This document shows positions 43,652 through 53,343 of a stretch of DNA of 64,000 nucleotides, piece after piece. The notes beneath the pieces were generated by a model. That model saw only the letters and a program-made list of their open reading frames with translations, ran no database searches and was not told where the DNA came from. Source of the DNA: Rhizobium sp. ARZ01 (lineage in GTDB: Bacteria > Pseudomonadota > Alphaproteobacteria > Rhizobiales > Rhizobiaceae); assembly GCF_014851675.1 (NCBI RefSeq), contig NZ_JACVAE010000001.1, forward strand, positions 2,914,001 through 2,978,000, written 5' to 3'. The position numbers and the translations under genes were made by a program. Numbering within the stretch: position 1 is the first letter of the stretch; each line of letters starts with the position of its first letter.

Positions 43652-44551
43652 CGGGGCGAGCGCGTGCTCGCCTGCGTCGTCCTGAATAATCCGTCGCACC
43701 GCCTCGTTAAGCGACTGCTGCCAATGCGGCATAGTCCAGCCGAAGGTCGCGGCGAACTTGGCGCTGAACAGTTGCGTATTTGACGGACGCGGTGCCTGTG
43801 CGGCAAATTCGGCAGCTGTTATGTCGCGAACTTCCGCCCAAGCACCCCCGTGAGCACGGCTCGACGCAAAGATCTGTCGCGCAAAATCGGCCCATGAGGT
43901 CGTGCCGGTTCCCGCAAGGTGGTAAACCCCGGATGCCGCCCCCTCGCCCATCGCAACGGCTGCCTGTAACACAGCATCGGCAATGTCGAGCGCCGACGAG
44001 GGATTGCCCCACTGATCGGCAACAACCGCGATTTCTTTGCGGGTGCTCGCCAGCCGCAACATGGTCTTTACGAAGTTCGTCCCGAACGGGCTGTACACCC
44101 AGCTCGTCCGCAGGATGAGATGGCGGGGAGTTGCCGCCGCCACGGCGATTTCACCCGCAAGCTTGGAAGCGCCGTAGGCATTCAACGGCGCCGGTGCGTC
44201 CGTCTCACGGTAGCCGCCCTGCTTCATTCCGTCGAAAACATAGTCAGTCGAGAGATGGATGATCGGCACTCCGAGACGGGCCGCCGCCCCGGCGACCGCC
44301 CCGGCGCCGGTCGCGTTGATCCTGTAGGCCAGTTCGGGCTCATCTTCGGCCTGATCGACGGCGGTATAGGCGGCGGCCGAAACGACAAGGTCGGGGCTGT
44401 AAGACGCCAGCGCCGGCCAGATGGTCTCGGGCCGAGCCAGGTCGAGATCGGGGCGCCCCAGAGTGAACACTTCGATATGGGGAAGCGCCCCTGCCCGCTC
44501 CAACAGGCTTAGGGCGACCTGCCCTCTGGTGCCGGTTACCGCAATCCTCAT
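43646..44551 (-). CDS. rfbD: dTDP-4-dehydrorhamnose reductase
   Basis: A 301-residue short-chain reductase that makes dTDP-L-rhamnose in the last step of the pathway. The NAD(P)-binding glycine motif GTRGQVA is at the N terminus, STDYVFDG near 105, and the catalytic YGASKLAGE around 130. The ATG at 44551 overlaps the stop of rfbB as ATGA, which fixes the start although the frame extends to 44620. It is the last gene of the wga operon and corresponds by position to wgaJ (expA10) of the galactoglucan locus. Its stop overlaps the convergent GGDEF gene. Confidence 0.95.
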   Translation of the reverse strand: MRIAVTGTRGQVALSLLERAGALPHIEVFTLGRPDLDLARPETIWPALASYSPDLVVSAAAYTAVDQAEDEPELAYRINATGAGAVAGAAARLGVPIIHLSTDYVFDGMKQGGYRETDAPAPLNAYGASKLAGEIAVAAATPRHLILRTSWVYSPFGTNFVKTMLRLASTRKEIAVVADQWGNPSSALDIADAVLQAAVAMGEGAASGVYHLAGTGTTSWADFARQIFASSRAHGGAWAEVRDITAAEFAAQAPRPSNTQLFSAKFAATFGWTMPHWQQSLNEAVRRIIQDDAGEHALAPS

Positions 44552-45633
44552 GCCAAGCGTAGCTGACGTTCGCCAAGACGCGTGCCCGAATAGCGGCGGC
44601 GCCGGATCGGCTCCCACCACCAGCGGTTGGCCAGGTACCAGTCCACGGTCATGCTCAGGCCGTCATCGAAACCCAACTGCGGCTTCCATCCAAGCTCTCG
44701 CTCGATCTTGGAGGGATCGATGGCATAGCGGCGGTCATGACCCGGCCGGTCGGAGACGAACGTTATGAGATCCCTGTAGCTTCTGCCCTGCCCGCGCGGC
44801 CGCCGGGCATCGAGGCAATCGCATATGCCCTGGACAACAGCGAGATTGCTGCGTTCGGCGCGCGCGCCGATATTGTAGCTTTCCCCCAGCCTGCCATGCT
44901 GCATCACCAGCTCCAGCGCGCGCGCATGGTCCTCCACATGTAGCCAATCGCGGACATTCGTCCCGGTGCCGTAGATCGGCAGCGGCTTTTCCTCGATGGC
45001 ATTGATAATCACGAGCGGAATCAACTTCTCGGGAAAGTGATACGGGCCAAAGTTGTTGGTGCAGTTGGAAAGCACGACGGGCAGCCCGTAGGTGTGACCC
45101 CATGCTTGCACGAGGTGATCCGCGGCGGCCTTCGAAGCCGCGTAGGGCGAAGACGGGGCGTAAGCCGTCTCTTCGGTGAACACGCCCCCATCCAAGGGGA
45201 GGTCTCCGAACACTTCATCCGTCGAAACGTGATGGAACCGGAAGCGTTCGCGCGCCTCGGGGCCAAGCCCGCTCCAACAGGCAAGTGCGGCATTGAGTAG
45301 GCGAACGGTGCCAACGACGTTCGTCTCGATGAAGACATCCGGACCTTCGATCGAGCGGTCGACATGGCTTTCGGCCGCAAGGTGCATCACCGCGTCGATC
45401 TTCTCGCGGCGCATGATCGCGAGCATCTCCCGCTCGTCGCCGATGTCTGCGCGGTAGTGCACATAGTTCGCCTGCCCCTCGATCATCCGCAGGGAGTCGA
45501 GATTGCCCGCATAGGTCAGCTTGTCGACATTGACGACGCGCTCCGCGCCGCCCGCTACCAGATGGCGGCAGACCGCGGAACCGATGAAACCTGCTCCGCC
45601 GGTGACAAGAATCCGCGTGGCCTCGGCCCCCAT
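44548..45633 (-). CDS. rfbB: dTDP-glucose 4,6-dehydratase
   Basis: A 361-residue extended short-chain dehydrogenase that oxidises dTDP-glucose to the 4-keto-6-deoxy sugar. It has GGAGFIGS near 12, HLAAESHVDRSI near 85, STDEVFG near 140 and the catalytic YAASKAAADHL near 170. The ATG at 45633 shares one base with the stop of rfbC (TGATG), so the genes are coupled; a TTG just upstream is not needed. By position it corresponds to wgaI (expA9). The order rfbA-rfbC-rfbB-rfbD matches the galactoglucan operon. Confidence 0.96.
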   Translation of the reverse strand: MGAEATRILVTGGAGFIGSAVCRHLVAGGAERVVNVDKLTYAGNLDSLRMIEGQANYVHYRADIGDEREMLAIMRREKIDAVMHLAAESHVDRSIEGPDVFIETNVVGTVRLLNAALACWSGLGPEARERFRFHHVSTDEVFGDLPLDGGVFTEETAYAPSSPYAASKAAADHLVQAWGHTYGLPVVLSNCTNNFGPYHFPEKLIPLVIINAIEEKPLPIYGTGTNVRDWLHVEDHARALELVMQHGRLGESYNIGARAERSNLAVVQGICDCLDARRPRGQGRSYRDLITFVSDRPGHDRRYAIDPSKIERELGWKPQLGFDDGLSMTVDWYLANRWWWEPIRRRRYSGTRLGERQLRLA

Positions 45634-46196
45634 CAATCAATCCCTTCAAAAACGGCCGCAGCGGCCAGAAATGGTGCATTTCGATCCTTTGCCGACAGCT
45701 GCAAGCCGCCGGTATCCATAGGCCACTCAATACCGATGTCCGGATCATTGAAGCGAATGGCTCGATCGTGATCAGGCGCGTAGAAGTCGCTGACCTTGTA
45801 GAGGACTTCCGTATCCGGCTCGAGTGTGACGAACCCATGGGCAAAGCCCATGGGCACCAGAAGCTGATTGCCTCTTTCGGCGCACAGTTCGATGCCGCGC
45901 CACTTGGCAAAGGTCGGCGACCCCTTCCGCAGGTCGACCACGACGTCGAAAACGCACCCGCGGACCACCCTTACGAGCTTGGCCTGCACGCGAGGCGGCA
46001 ACTGATAGTGCAGGCCGCGCAGGGTGCCTGCATTAGCGGAGTAGGAATGGTTGTCCTGGACGAACGTGATATCGATGCCCTTTGCGGCCAGAGCCGCTGC
46101 GCTATAGGTCTCGACGAAGAAGCCGCGCTCATCGTCGAACCTGCGGGGCGTCAGCTCAAGGACACCATCGAGGCCAAGGGAACGGATCTCAAGCAT
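45633..46196 (-). CDS. rfbC: dTDP-4-dehydrorhamnose 3,5-epimerase
   Basis: A 187-residue cupin-fold epimerase. It has [15 protein letters not shown] near 20, [18 protein letters not shown] near 47-64 with the catalytic His, and the [12 protein letters not shown] and [13 protein letters not shown] segments. The length is normal for RmlC. The ATG at 46196 overlaps the 3' end of rfbA by 8 bases. By position it is wgaH (expA8). It converts the 4-keto sugar to the L-configured form that RfbD reduces. Confidence 0.95.
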   Translation of the reverse strand: MLEIRSLGLDGVLELTPRRFDDERGFFVETYSAAALAAKGIDITFVQDNHSYSANAGTLRGLHYQLPPRVQAKLVRVVRGCVFDVVVDLRKGSPTFAKWRGIELCAERGNQLLVPMGFAHGFVTLEPDTEVLYKVSDFYAPDHDRAIRFNDPDIGIEWPMDTGGLQLSAKDRNAPFLAAAAVFEGID

Positions 46197-47070
46197 CCGC
46201 AAGTTCCCTGATGCGCCGCTGAAGGTAGACGGCGTAGTCGGTTTTTCCCAGTGCGGCGGCGCGGGCCAGGACTTGATCCGCCGACAGGTATCCGAGTTCG
46301 TAGGCGATCTCTTCCGGGCACATGATCTTCACGCCCTGCCGGTACTCGATCGTACGCACGAAGGACGCGGCGTCGTGCAGGCTTTCATGCGTGCCGGTAT
46401 CGAGCCATGCGTAGCCACGACCAAGGCGGCGCACGTGGAGGTCGCCGCGATCGAGATAGGCACGGTTGACGTCGGTAATCTCCAACTCGCCCCGCCCGGA
46501 GGGCCGCACCGCGGCCGCAATGTCGAGCACGTCGTTGTCATAGAAGTAGAGGCCCGTGACCGCCCAGTTCGACTTGGGCGCGACCGGCTTTTCCTCGATC
46601 GCCTGGGCTTTGCCGGTGACGGCATTGAAGTTCACCACGCCGTAGCGGCTCGGTTCGTCCACGTGGTAGGCGAAGATCGTGGCCCCGGCTTTCTGGGCGG
46701 CGGCGTCCCGGCAGATCTCGGCCAATCCCGCGCCATAGAAGATATTGTCGCCCAGAATCAGTGCGACGGGGCTGTTTCCTACGAACTCGCGACCGATAAC
46801 GAAAGCTTCCGCCAGCCCGTTCGGCTGCGGTTGCTCGGCATAGGAGATCGAAAGGCCGAGCGCACTGCCGTCTCCGAGCAGTCCCTCGAAAAGCGGCCGG
46901 TCCCGCGGCAGGGTGATCACCAGGATGTCGCGGATGCCCGCCAGCATGAGGGCGCCAAGCGGATAGTAGATCATCGGCTTGTCGTGCACGGGCAGCAATT
47001 GCTTCGAAACCGAAATGGTGACGGGGTAGAGACGCGTCCCGCTGCCGCCGGCCAGTATGATGCCTTTCAT
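46189..47070 (-). CDS. rfbA: Glucose-1-phosphate thymidylyltransferase
   Basis: A 293-residue nucleotidyltransferase that makes dTDP-glucose. It has the pyrophosphorylase motif [13 protein letters not shown] at 6-18, [15 protein letters not shown], the [11 protein letters not shown] metal site near 105 and [20 protein letters not shown]. The ATG at 47070 has a GGAGGT site; the frame's upstream extension to 47115 is not family-like. It follows the glycoside hydrolase gene by 41 bases. By position it is wgaG (expA7), the first of four dTDP-sugar genes in the operon. Confidence 0.96.
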   Translation of the reverse strand: MKGIILAGGSGTRLYPVTISVSKQLLPVHDKPMIYYPLGALMLAGIRDILVITLPRDRPLFEGLLGDGSALGLSISYAEQPQPNGLAEAFVIGREFVGNSPVALILGDNIFYGAGLAEICRDAAAQKAGATIFAYHVDEPSRYGVVNFNAVTGKAQAIEEKPVAPKSNWAVTGLYFYDNDVLDIAAAVRPSGRGELEITDVNRAYLDRGDLHVRRLGRGYAWLDTGTHESLHDAASFVRTIEYRQGVKIMCPEEIAYELGYLSADQVLARAAALGKTDYAVYLQRRIRELADA

Positions 47071-47111
47071 GCGGGTACCTCCGGTTGCTGTAACCAAACT
47101 TGTCGTCGAGG

Positions 47112-48263
47112 TCATTGTGCCGGCGCTCCTGGAAAATTCGGGTCGATGGCCACCGCACCGGCCGGGCTCAAGGCGCCGCAGCGCCAGACGCTGTAAGAAG
47201 CCTGCGTGTCCCAGTCGTAGTAGAAGGCGGCTTCAAGTCTCCTCTCTTCCATCAACCGACTGAACGCGTCGCGCACGACACGAACTGCCGCTTCCCGCTC
47301 GCGATCGTCGATCGGGCAGGAGCGTGCCGTGTTGGCGACTCCCCATTCGGTCACCCAGCACGGCTTGCCCGCGTCCCCTGACCTGCAGAATTCAAGGGGG
47401 CTCGTCACGCTCCGGCGGAGCGCGGCGGCGGCCTTTTGACCGGGATAGATGTGGATGCCGTACGCATCGATCTGCCGATCAATCCCTCGCGCGCGCAGCA
47501 GCGAAATGACTTCACCTGGATCAAGCCGTTCCATGCCGCGCCGATCGGCTTCACCGACGCTCACATCGGAGAGCCCAGCGGAGACGATGGCCGCTCCGCG
47601 GCTATGCTCCGTCACCGCCAGTTCCTCGCGCGTGATCCTCACGACCTCGACATAGGTATCGAGCCCGCGCTCGAACGCATCCCGGTCTGCAATCTCGGCA
47701 ACAGTTCTCGGCGTTCGCCCGCCTGGCGTGCGGTAAACGAGGAGATCGCCGTTGTAGGCGCTGTAGTTGATCTCGTTTCCCGGCTCGACCGCATCGAGAC
47801 GAATACCCTTCTCATCGATGACTTGAAGTGCGGAGCGCAACCCTGCGCGGTAGCGACCGAGGTCGAGATCCGAAAGCCTGTGGACGTCCCAGACCCGGTT
47901 GAAGCCGCTTCGAGGCCGGGTGCCTTCCGGATAGAAGTCCTTGTTCCCCAACTGGATCTCGAGGAGGATCCGCAAGCCCAATCGGTCTGCGATTTCTAAG
48001 GCTTCGATGCTCTTATCCACCGGTCTCGACAGCGAGAGCCGAACGTGGGTGGCTCCGCTCGTTGCAATCTCCGTCAGCACACGCTTCTGTTCGTCGCGCG
48101 AAAGCCAGCCGAGGTTCACACGGTTGACTCCGATGCGAGCCACCTCGCTAGCGGCGACTGGTGCCTGGACGAGGCTACATAGCACCACGAGCGCGCAGGA
48201 CAGTGCCAAGCGCGCGCTCGCCGTGCCGTAATTGCGCTTAGAGACCGATTTGCCCAAGTGCAT
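47112..48263 (-). CDS. wgaF: Secreted glycoside hydrolase-like protein (wgaF/expA6 position)
   Basis: A 383-residue protein with a signal peptide ([20 protein letters not shown]) ending near residue 38. A TIM-barrel glycosidase-like domain follows: [12 protein letters not shown], then [18 protein letters not shown], where the Asn-Glu pair would hold the acid/base, and CWVTEWGVA, where the Glu would be the nucleophile. This resembles clan GH-A (families 5/39/53). It probably cleaves or trims the polymer in the periplasm, setting chain length. It overlaps the 3' end of the pyruvyl transferase gene by 26 bases. Symbol given by position in the galactoglucan operon. Confidence 0.75.
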   Translation of the reverse strand: MHLGKSVSKRNYGTASARLALSCALVVLCSLVQAPVAASEVARIGVNRVNLGWLSRDEQKRVLTEIATSGATHVRLSLSRPVDKSIEALEIADRLGLRILLEIQLGNKDFYPEGTRPRSGFNRVWDVHRLSDLDLGRYRAGLRSALQVIDEKGIRLDAVEPGNEINYSAYNGDLLVYRTPGGRTPRTVAEIADRDAFERGLDTYVEVVRITREELAVTEHSRGAAIVSAGLSDVSVGEADRRGMERLDPGEVISLLRARGIDRQIDAYGIHIYPGQKAAAALRRSVTSPLEFCRSGDAGKPCWVTEWGVANTARSCPIDDREREAAVRVVRDAFSRLMEERRLEAAFYYDWDTQASYSVWRCGALSPAGAVAIDPNFPGAPAQ

Positions 48264-49410
48264 TGCGGAAATTGACCTCGCAAGCGGAGTACCGGTCGAT
48301 GACGGCCTGCGTATCGATCTGCGCGAGGAAATTCGTCAGATATGTGCGCTTTTCGGCCTCCCTGTTCCACATCGCCGCCTCGATATAAGGGAAGCCGATG
48401 AACTCCAGCATCTCCCGCATACGGTCATCGACCGCAATCATGAGGGCCGGGGTGCCGGCTTGCATACCGATGATGCAGCCGTGGAAGCGACGGCCGAAGC
48501 AGAGGTCGCGCGAGGACATGGCGCTTCGCCACTGGTGCGTGTCGAAATAGACCAGAAGCTCGTGTTTCCGCTGCCATTTTTCCGAGTGCTTGTATTCGGT
48601 CGCCCCGGTGATGCGCCCGCTTGCCGGGTCATAGACGATGTCGTTGTCGTCGCCGGTAACAGAGAGGTTGTAGGCGACCACCTCGTCCTGAACGACATAG
48701 GATGCGACGCTATCCGGCTTCAGCAGCGCGTGCGCGTCGACGATCGTATCGGCGACACTCCCGAGGTATCCGCCAAAAGCGATCTTCTGGGTTTCAGCCA
48801 GGCCTGGATTGGCGAGGCCCGCAAGCGAACGCCGCATCTCGTTAGGCGCGAAGTAAAGCGAGGGGCAGCCGGTCGGCTTTACGAACTTCATCCCCTGCTC
48901 CTTGAGGAACTCCGCTGTGAAATAGCCGCGAGTGAGGAAGAAGCTCTCCTTGCTCCTGAGAACATCAAGGAACTTGAGCGTCCCGGCAGGCAACTGTTCC
49001 TTGAGCCCCTCCTTTTTCTGGATGCCGATGCCCATGACCACAACCGGCATCTTCAGCTTGGCGAAAACCTCAGCTTCCAAATCAGCCGAGTAACCGGGCC
49101 GCAGGAGATTGGCGGAGGCGAAAACGCACAGATCGAACTCGCGGTTTACGCGCTCATAAAGCTCGTTCGAGTCGCGGTTGTTGGCGAGATGCCAGAACGG
49201 CAGATAGGTGACGTCATGGCCACGCAGGCTTTCGGCCGCGCCCTCGCCGATCAGGTAATTGCCGGTGTTGGCGATCCGCCTGACCTGAGAGATCAGATCC
49301 TTCCTGGTTCTGGTCTGGTCAAAATAAGGCCGGTGAATGACGGTCGTACCGGAGACGTCCGCAATCGTCCGCTGCAGATAGGATGGAATACCCGTAAGCA
49401 AGATACGCAT
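48238..49410 (-). CDS. wgaE: Polysaccharide pyruvyl transferase family protein (wgaE/expA5)
   Basis: A 390-residue GT-B-like enzyme of the polysaccharide pyruvyl transferase family (PF04230-type). It starts MRILLTGIPSY and includes NTGNYLIGEGA, SFFLTRGYFTAEFLKEQ, PTGCPSLYF and GRRFHGCIIGMQAGTPALMI with conserved Arg-His near 325. Such enzymes transfer pyruvate from phosphoenolpyruvate to a sugar to form a ketal. Galactoglucan of S. meliloti is pyruvylated, which fits. It is a paralogue of the next gene, sharing most motifs. ATG at 49410; 40 bases separate it from the upstream gene. Confidence 0.88.
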   Translation of the reverse strand: MRILLTGIPSYLQRTIADVSGTTVIHRPYFDQTRTRKDLISQVRRIANTGNYLIGEGAAESLRGHDVTYLPFWHLANNRDSNELYERVNREFDLCVFASANLLRPGYSADLEAEVFAKLKMPVVVMGIGIQKKEGLKEQLPAGTLKFLDVLRSKESFFLTRGYFTAEFLKEQGMKFVKPTGCPSLYFAPNEMRRSLAGLANPGLAETQKIAFGGYLGSVADTIVDAHALLKPDSVASYVVQDEVVAYNLSVTGDDNDIVYDPASGRITGATEYKHSEKWQRKHELLVYFDTHQWRSAMSSRDLCFGRRFHGCIIGMQAGTPALMIAVDDRMREMLEFIGFPYIEAAMWNREAEKRTYLTNFLAQIDTQAVIDRYSACEVNFRNALGQIGL

Positions 49411-49449
49411 AACAGTCCTTTGAACCGAAAAGAGAGGGCCCTCGGGCCG

Positions 49450-50628
49450 CTAGAGCCCGATGCCGATTTCGCGAAGCGTGATGCGGAAGGCGTGCTCGCG
49501 ATCGGAATACCTGTCGACGAGTTCGGTCGTATTGAGCTTTGCCAGATGATCGGCCACGAACTCGGCGCGGTTTTCCGCCTTGTCGATGTCATTGATGTCG
49601 ACGGCCGGAAGGCCAGTGAAGCCGAGCATTTCGCGCATGCGGTCGTCCACCGCCACCATCAGGCTGGGAACCGCCGCCTGCATGGCGATGATCGAGCCAT
49701 GGAACCGGCGCCCGAGGTTGAAATCCATCGAGGAGGCCCAGGCGCGCCACTGGTTCGTGTCGAAAAAGGTACGAACCTCGAATCGCTGCTTTTCCCGCTC
49801 CGTGCCGGGATAAGCCACATCGCCGATCATGAGCCCCGAGGCTGAATTATAGACACGGCCCTCGTCATTAGGCTCCACCTTCATGTCGAAGTGGAGGAAT
49901 TCGTCCTGCACCACGTATTGCGGGACGGTGTCCTGCGGGGCGATCGCGTTCGCATCGAGGATCGCATCCTGATTGCCGCCGAGATAGCCGGAAAAGATCG
50001 TCCTCGCCTTGCCGATCTTCACGTGCGGCAGTTTCTTCATGGACCGGCGCATATTGTCCGGCATGAAATAGACGGAGGGGCAGCCGGTCGGGCGCACGAA
50101 CGAGAACCCCTGATCCTTCAGGAAGCCCGCCGTCTCGTAGCCACGCGTCAGGAAGTAGTGCTCGCGCTCCTTCAGGATGGCGAGCAGCCGCTTGGTTCCC
50201 TCCGGAAGGTTGTTCTCAAGGTCCTTCCTGCTTTGCAGGCCGATGCCCAACATCACGATCGGCATGTTGAGCTGGCTCAGCACCTCCGCTTCCGCATCAG
50301 CGGAAAGTCCTTTGCGCAGAAGGTTCGCGCAGGTGAAAACGCAAATGTCGAAATTGGCGTTGAACTCATCGAGCCCGCCGCCGTTCTTGCTCAAATTGTA
50401 GAGGTGCCAGAAGGGAACCTGCTTGGCATGCGGCGCAAGCGCGCGCAAGGCGCCCTCACCGATCAGGTAGTTGCCGGTGTTGCTGATGTTGCGCATTTCC
50501 TGCAGGAAATCGTCCTTGGTCTCGGGCTGCTTCTGGCGCTCCGTATAGGAGACCGACAGTCCATGGGCGCCGTTGGCAAGGCGCGTGTAGTGACCAGGAA
50601 TACCCGTCACAAGAATTCTTGGACGCAT
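49450..50628 (-). CDS. wgaD: Polysaccharide pyruvyl transferase family protein (wgaD/expA4)
   Basis: A 392-residue tandem paralogue of the preceding protein with the same motif order: ILVTGIPGHYTR, NTGNYLIGEGAL, HYFLTRGYETAGFLKDQ, PTGCPSVYFMPD and GRRFHGSIIAMQAAVPSLMV. Two copies suggest two acceptor sugars, two positions, or a heteromeric enzyme. The acceptor is unknown. ATG at 50628; it is 36 bases downstream of wgaB. Symbols assume the S. meliloti order and could be swapped. Confidence 0.88.
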   Translation of the reverse strand: MRPRILVTGIPGHYTRLANGAHGLSVSYTERQKQPETKDDFLQEMRNISNTGNYLIGEGALRALAPHAKQVPFWHLYNLSKNGGGLDEFNANFDICVFTCANLLRKGLSADAEAEVLSQLNMPIVMLGIGLQSRKDLENNLPEGTKRLLAILKEREHYFLTRGYETAGFLKDQGFSFVRPTGCPSVYFMPDNMRRSMKKLPHVKIGKARTIFSGYLGGNQDAILDANAIAPQDTVPQYVVQDEFLHFDMKVEPNDEGRVYNSASGLMIGDVAYPGTEREKQRFEVRTFFDTNQWRAWASSMDFNLGRRFHGSIIAMQAAVPSLMVAVDDRMREMLGFTGLPAVDINDIDKAENRAEFVADHLAKLNTTELVDRYSDREHAFRITLREIGIGL

Positions 50629-50664
50629 TGAGCTGGACCTTTCTGTTTAAGACCGGCGAGGCAC

Positions 50665-53343
50665 TCAGCCTGTCGCCGCGACCTCGGGGTTGGCCGTCGA
50701 CTGCTCGCGAAAGACCGCGGCACGGGACAGCGACGAGTTCTTCACCGAACGATCGCACCACGCCAGGAACTCGGAGAAGGAGGATGACCAGGAGCGATGG
50801 GCAGCCGTCCTGATGCAGCCCTCCATGAGCGGAGCGAGCCTGTCGCGACCACGCGCGACCTCATCGATGATCCGCGCCATTTCCCTCACCACCTGGGGAT
50901 CGGAAGCCGCATTGATGAGTATGCCGTCCTCGCCATCCGTAATGAGTTCATCGACGGCACCGACCGCAGTGGCAATGGGTACGCAGCCGAGCTGCTGCGC
51001 CTCCGCGATCATCAGCGGCGCGCCCTCCCAGCGCGATGGCATGACGAGAACATCAGCCCAGCCCAGCGCCTTGATCAGATCCTTGCTGGCGAAAACAGGC
51101 GGCCGCACGTCGACCCCGAGGTCCTTCAATCGATCGCTCCAGGAGACGCTGGAATCGGCGAGGATCTCCCCTCCGATGGCGCGGGCGTCGAAAGGCACAT
51201 CGGAGGCGCGCAGTTCCGCAAGCGTCGCGGCCAGCCGGTCGATACCTTTCTGCTGGTCGAGCCGCCCCATGTAGAGAAGCCGCAACCGATCGTCCCTGCG
51301 TTCGATCCGCCTGATCGCCAGTACCTCCGCCAGCGCCTTCGGGGGCACCGAAAAGCTCGCACCGTTTGCCACGGCGAAGACTTTTTCGTGCGGGACGCCG
51401 TAGCTGTGCAGATAGATCTTGAGTTGTTCCGAGCAGGTCAGGAACGCGTCGTAGCAATGCTCATGGGCAATCGCGGCGAAGGGCTGACCGGCGGGCCGCT
51501 TGAAGGCCGTGTTGTCAACGACGTGAAGATAGCACGCGGTGCGCGTACCTTCGGAACGCAGCCGCGCAATCAGGGGATGGACAGCCATGACATGGTTGTT
51601 GATGACCAGGTCGAAGCCGGAAAGCTGTCCTTTCAGCGCCTCCCAATCGACGGCATGTCCGTCGGTGATAAAGTCCTGCCCGAGGAACGAACCCGACCCT
51701 CCCCAGGCGGGAATGCCCGCATCCCAAAAATGGATGTAGTCGAAGCTCGCATCGAACTCGTCGATCACGTCCATTCGGGAGCTTCCGAGAACGAAGAGAT
51801 GGGTCTCGTAACCCTCTGCCTTCAGCTCCCGCGCGGCGGCATAGACGACCTTCTCGGCACCGCCAAACGAGGCGTTCGGGACGAGCAATGCCACGGTCCG
51901 CTTGCCCTCGCCGTGCCCGAGCGGCAGGACCGGAGAGCCGCCGATTTCCTTGCGCAATGCCTTATGCAGCTCGGCGTAGGGCACGAGTCGTGCCGGGCGC
52001 CAGGTCCACCGCCTGCCGGCCGTGCTGCGCAGCGGGCTCGAGGCGATCGCGTTGACGCAATTGACTATCACCTGCTGAGGCGTAATGAGGGAACGTCGCG
52101 GCAGGCTTCTCGGGAAGGGAAAACGCACTTTGAGGGCGGTCAAGGTCGGCCACACCTGCTGGCTGCCGATCGAAGCGAACCAGTCCAGCGCGTTGTTATG
52201 GATCACATCCTGGACCAGCCGGGTCGGAAGGAAGATGAGATCGGCAGGACCAACGTTCTGCCCGCCCGCCCCATGATCGATCGGCTCGATCTTCCGCTGG
52301 GCGGCATCGTTGGCGAGTTGGACGAAGACGACGTTGCTGTTCTCGCTGAGGCGTTCCAGATGGGCAAGCACGTTGGGCAGCATGCGCGAACGCCGGAGCA
52401 AGTCGAGCGCAGCACCGCTTCCCGCGACGAGGAACGGCGGGAAATGCACGTTGTCGGGCTCGCCGATATTGGCCCAGAACGCCGGAATGATGTCGTCGAG
52501 CCGCAGCATCGTCGGCGGCTTGGTGGGATCGGAGAAGAAGGAGATTGCCCCATCTTCGGTTCGCGCAAACAGGTAACGCGGGCAGTCTTCGTGCTCGAAA
52601 TCCACGAGCATCGGGCGCTGGAACAAAGGCGCGTGGCGCTTGCGCAGGAAGCTCACCGAGGTGGCACGGTCGCGGTTGGCCTCCTTGAAGCGGCTCTCCG
52701 CCCTGAGCCGGTATTCGAAGGCGGTGTCGTGGCAGGGCGTGCCGACGAAACCGTGCTCGATGCAGGACAGCCAGAACTCCCAATCCTCGAAACCATTCTG
52801 CCTGTCGTCATTGAAACGGGCGCCGGCCTTGAAAACGTCGATCGATATCATCGATCCGGTGTCGCAGATATTGTCGGTGACGCAGTGGACCAGCCGTGAA
52901 TAGCGGTTGCCGTAGTGGGCGCGCCAGCTCACCGAAAACGTGTCGATGTTCGTGTAGACCCAACCGCAGCCACTGGAGCGGAGCTCACCATAGAGCGTTT
53001 CTATCGTCCCAGGCAGGACGCGGTTGTCGGCATCGAGGAAATAGACAGCACGCGACTCGGGAAAATGCTCCAGGATGAATTCGATCGCGCGATTGCGGGC
53101 GCCGCCCGGGCCTGCGTTCTGTCCAAACACGACATGGACGGAAGGATGGGCTGCGGCGCAGAGCAGCAGCTGATCGAACGTCTCGTGCCGCGGATCGCCG
53201 TCGACGGAGACGACGATGACCACCCTGCAGGTCCGAAGGTTCGAGGCCAGGGCCGACTCGATCGCCTCAAGCGCGAGTGCCGCGTGGCCGTAGAGAGGCA
53301 TGGCCACGGCAATCAGGTCAGGGAGTTCCCTGTCACCGGACAT
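50665..53343 (-). CDS. wgaB: Two-domain glycosyltransferase (GT2 + GT4), wgaB/expA23-like
   Basis: An 892-residue double glycosyltransferase. The N-terminal GT-A domain (about 9-230) has VAMPLYGHAALALEAIESAL, NAGPGGARNRAI and the metal motif FLDADNR near 122. A middle region of about 250 residues has no clear motif. The C-terminal GT-B domain (about 480-870) has VALLVPNASFGGAEKVV, LLYMGRLDQQKGIDRL and the EX7E-type SRWEGAPLMIAEAQQLG. Each half can add one sugar, so the protein may build a disaccharide step. S. meliloti ExpA23 has a similar two-part layout. The ATG at 53343 overlaps the 3' end of wgaA by 11 bases. Confidence 0.9.
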   Translation of the reverse strand: MSGDRELPDLIAVAMPLYGHAALALEAIESALASNLRTCRVVIVVSVDGDPRHETFDQLLLCAAAHPSVHVVFGQNAGPGGARNRAIEFILEHFPESRAVYFLDADNRVLPGTIETLYGELRSSGCGWVYTNIDTFSVSWRAHYGNRYSRLVHCVTDNICDTGSMISIDVFKAGARFNDDRQNGFEDWEFWLSCIEHGFVGTPCHDTAFEYRLRAESRFKEANRDRATSVSFLRKRHAPLFQRPMLVDFEHEDCPRYLFARTEDGAISFFSDPTKPPTMLRLDDIIPAFWANIGEPDNVHFPPFLVAGSGAALDLLRRSRMLPNVLAHLERLSENSNVVFVQLANDAAQRKIEPIDHGAGGQNVGPADLIFLPTRLVQDVIHNNALDWFASIGSQQVWPTLTALKVRFPFPRSLPRRSLITPQQVIVNCVNAIASSPLRSTAGRRWTWRPARLVPYAELHKALRKEIGGSPVLPLGHGEGKRTVALLVPNASFGGAEKVVYAAARELKAEGYETHLFVLGSSRMDVIDEFDASFDYIHFWDAGIPAWGGSGSFLGQDFITDGHAVDWEALKGQLSGFDLVINNHVMAVHPLIARLRSEGTRTACYLHVVDNTAFKRPAGQPFAAIAHEHCYDAFLTCSEQLKIYLHSYGVPHEKVFAVANGASFSVPPKALAEVLAIRRIERRDDRLRLLYMGRLDQQKGIDRLAATLAELRASDVPFDARAIGGEILADSSVSWSDRLKDLGVDVRPPVFASKDLIKALGWADVLVMPSRWEGAPLMIAEAQQLGCVPIATAVGAVDELITDGEDGILINAASDPQVVREMARIIDEVARGRDRLAPLMEGCIRTAAHRSWSSSFSEFLAWCDRSVKNSSLSRAAVFREQSTANPEVAATG

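Noticed and set aside
48232..49845. 537-codon plus-strand frame opposite the pyruvyl transferase genes
   Set aside because: It crosses two genes and their spacer on the other strand and has shadow-type residue composition.
50797..52899. 700-codon plus-strand frame opposite wgaB
   Set aside because: Entirely antisense to a two-domain glycosyltransferase with intact motifs; the product has no recognisable domain.
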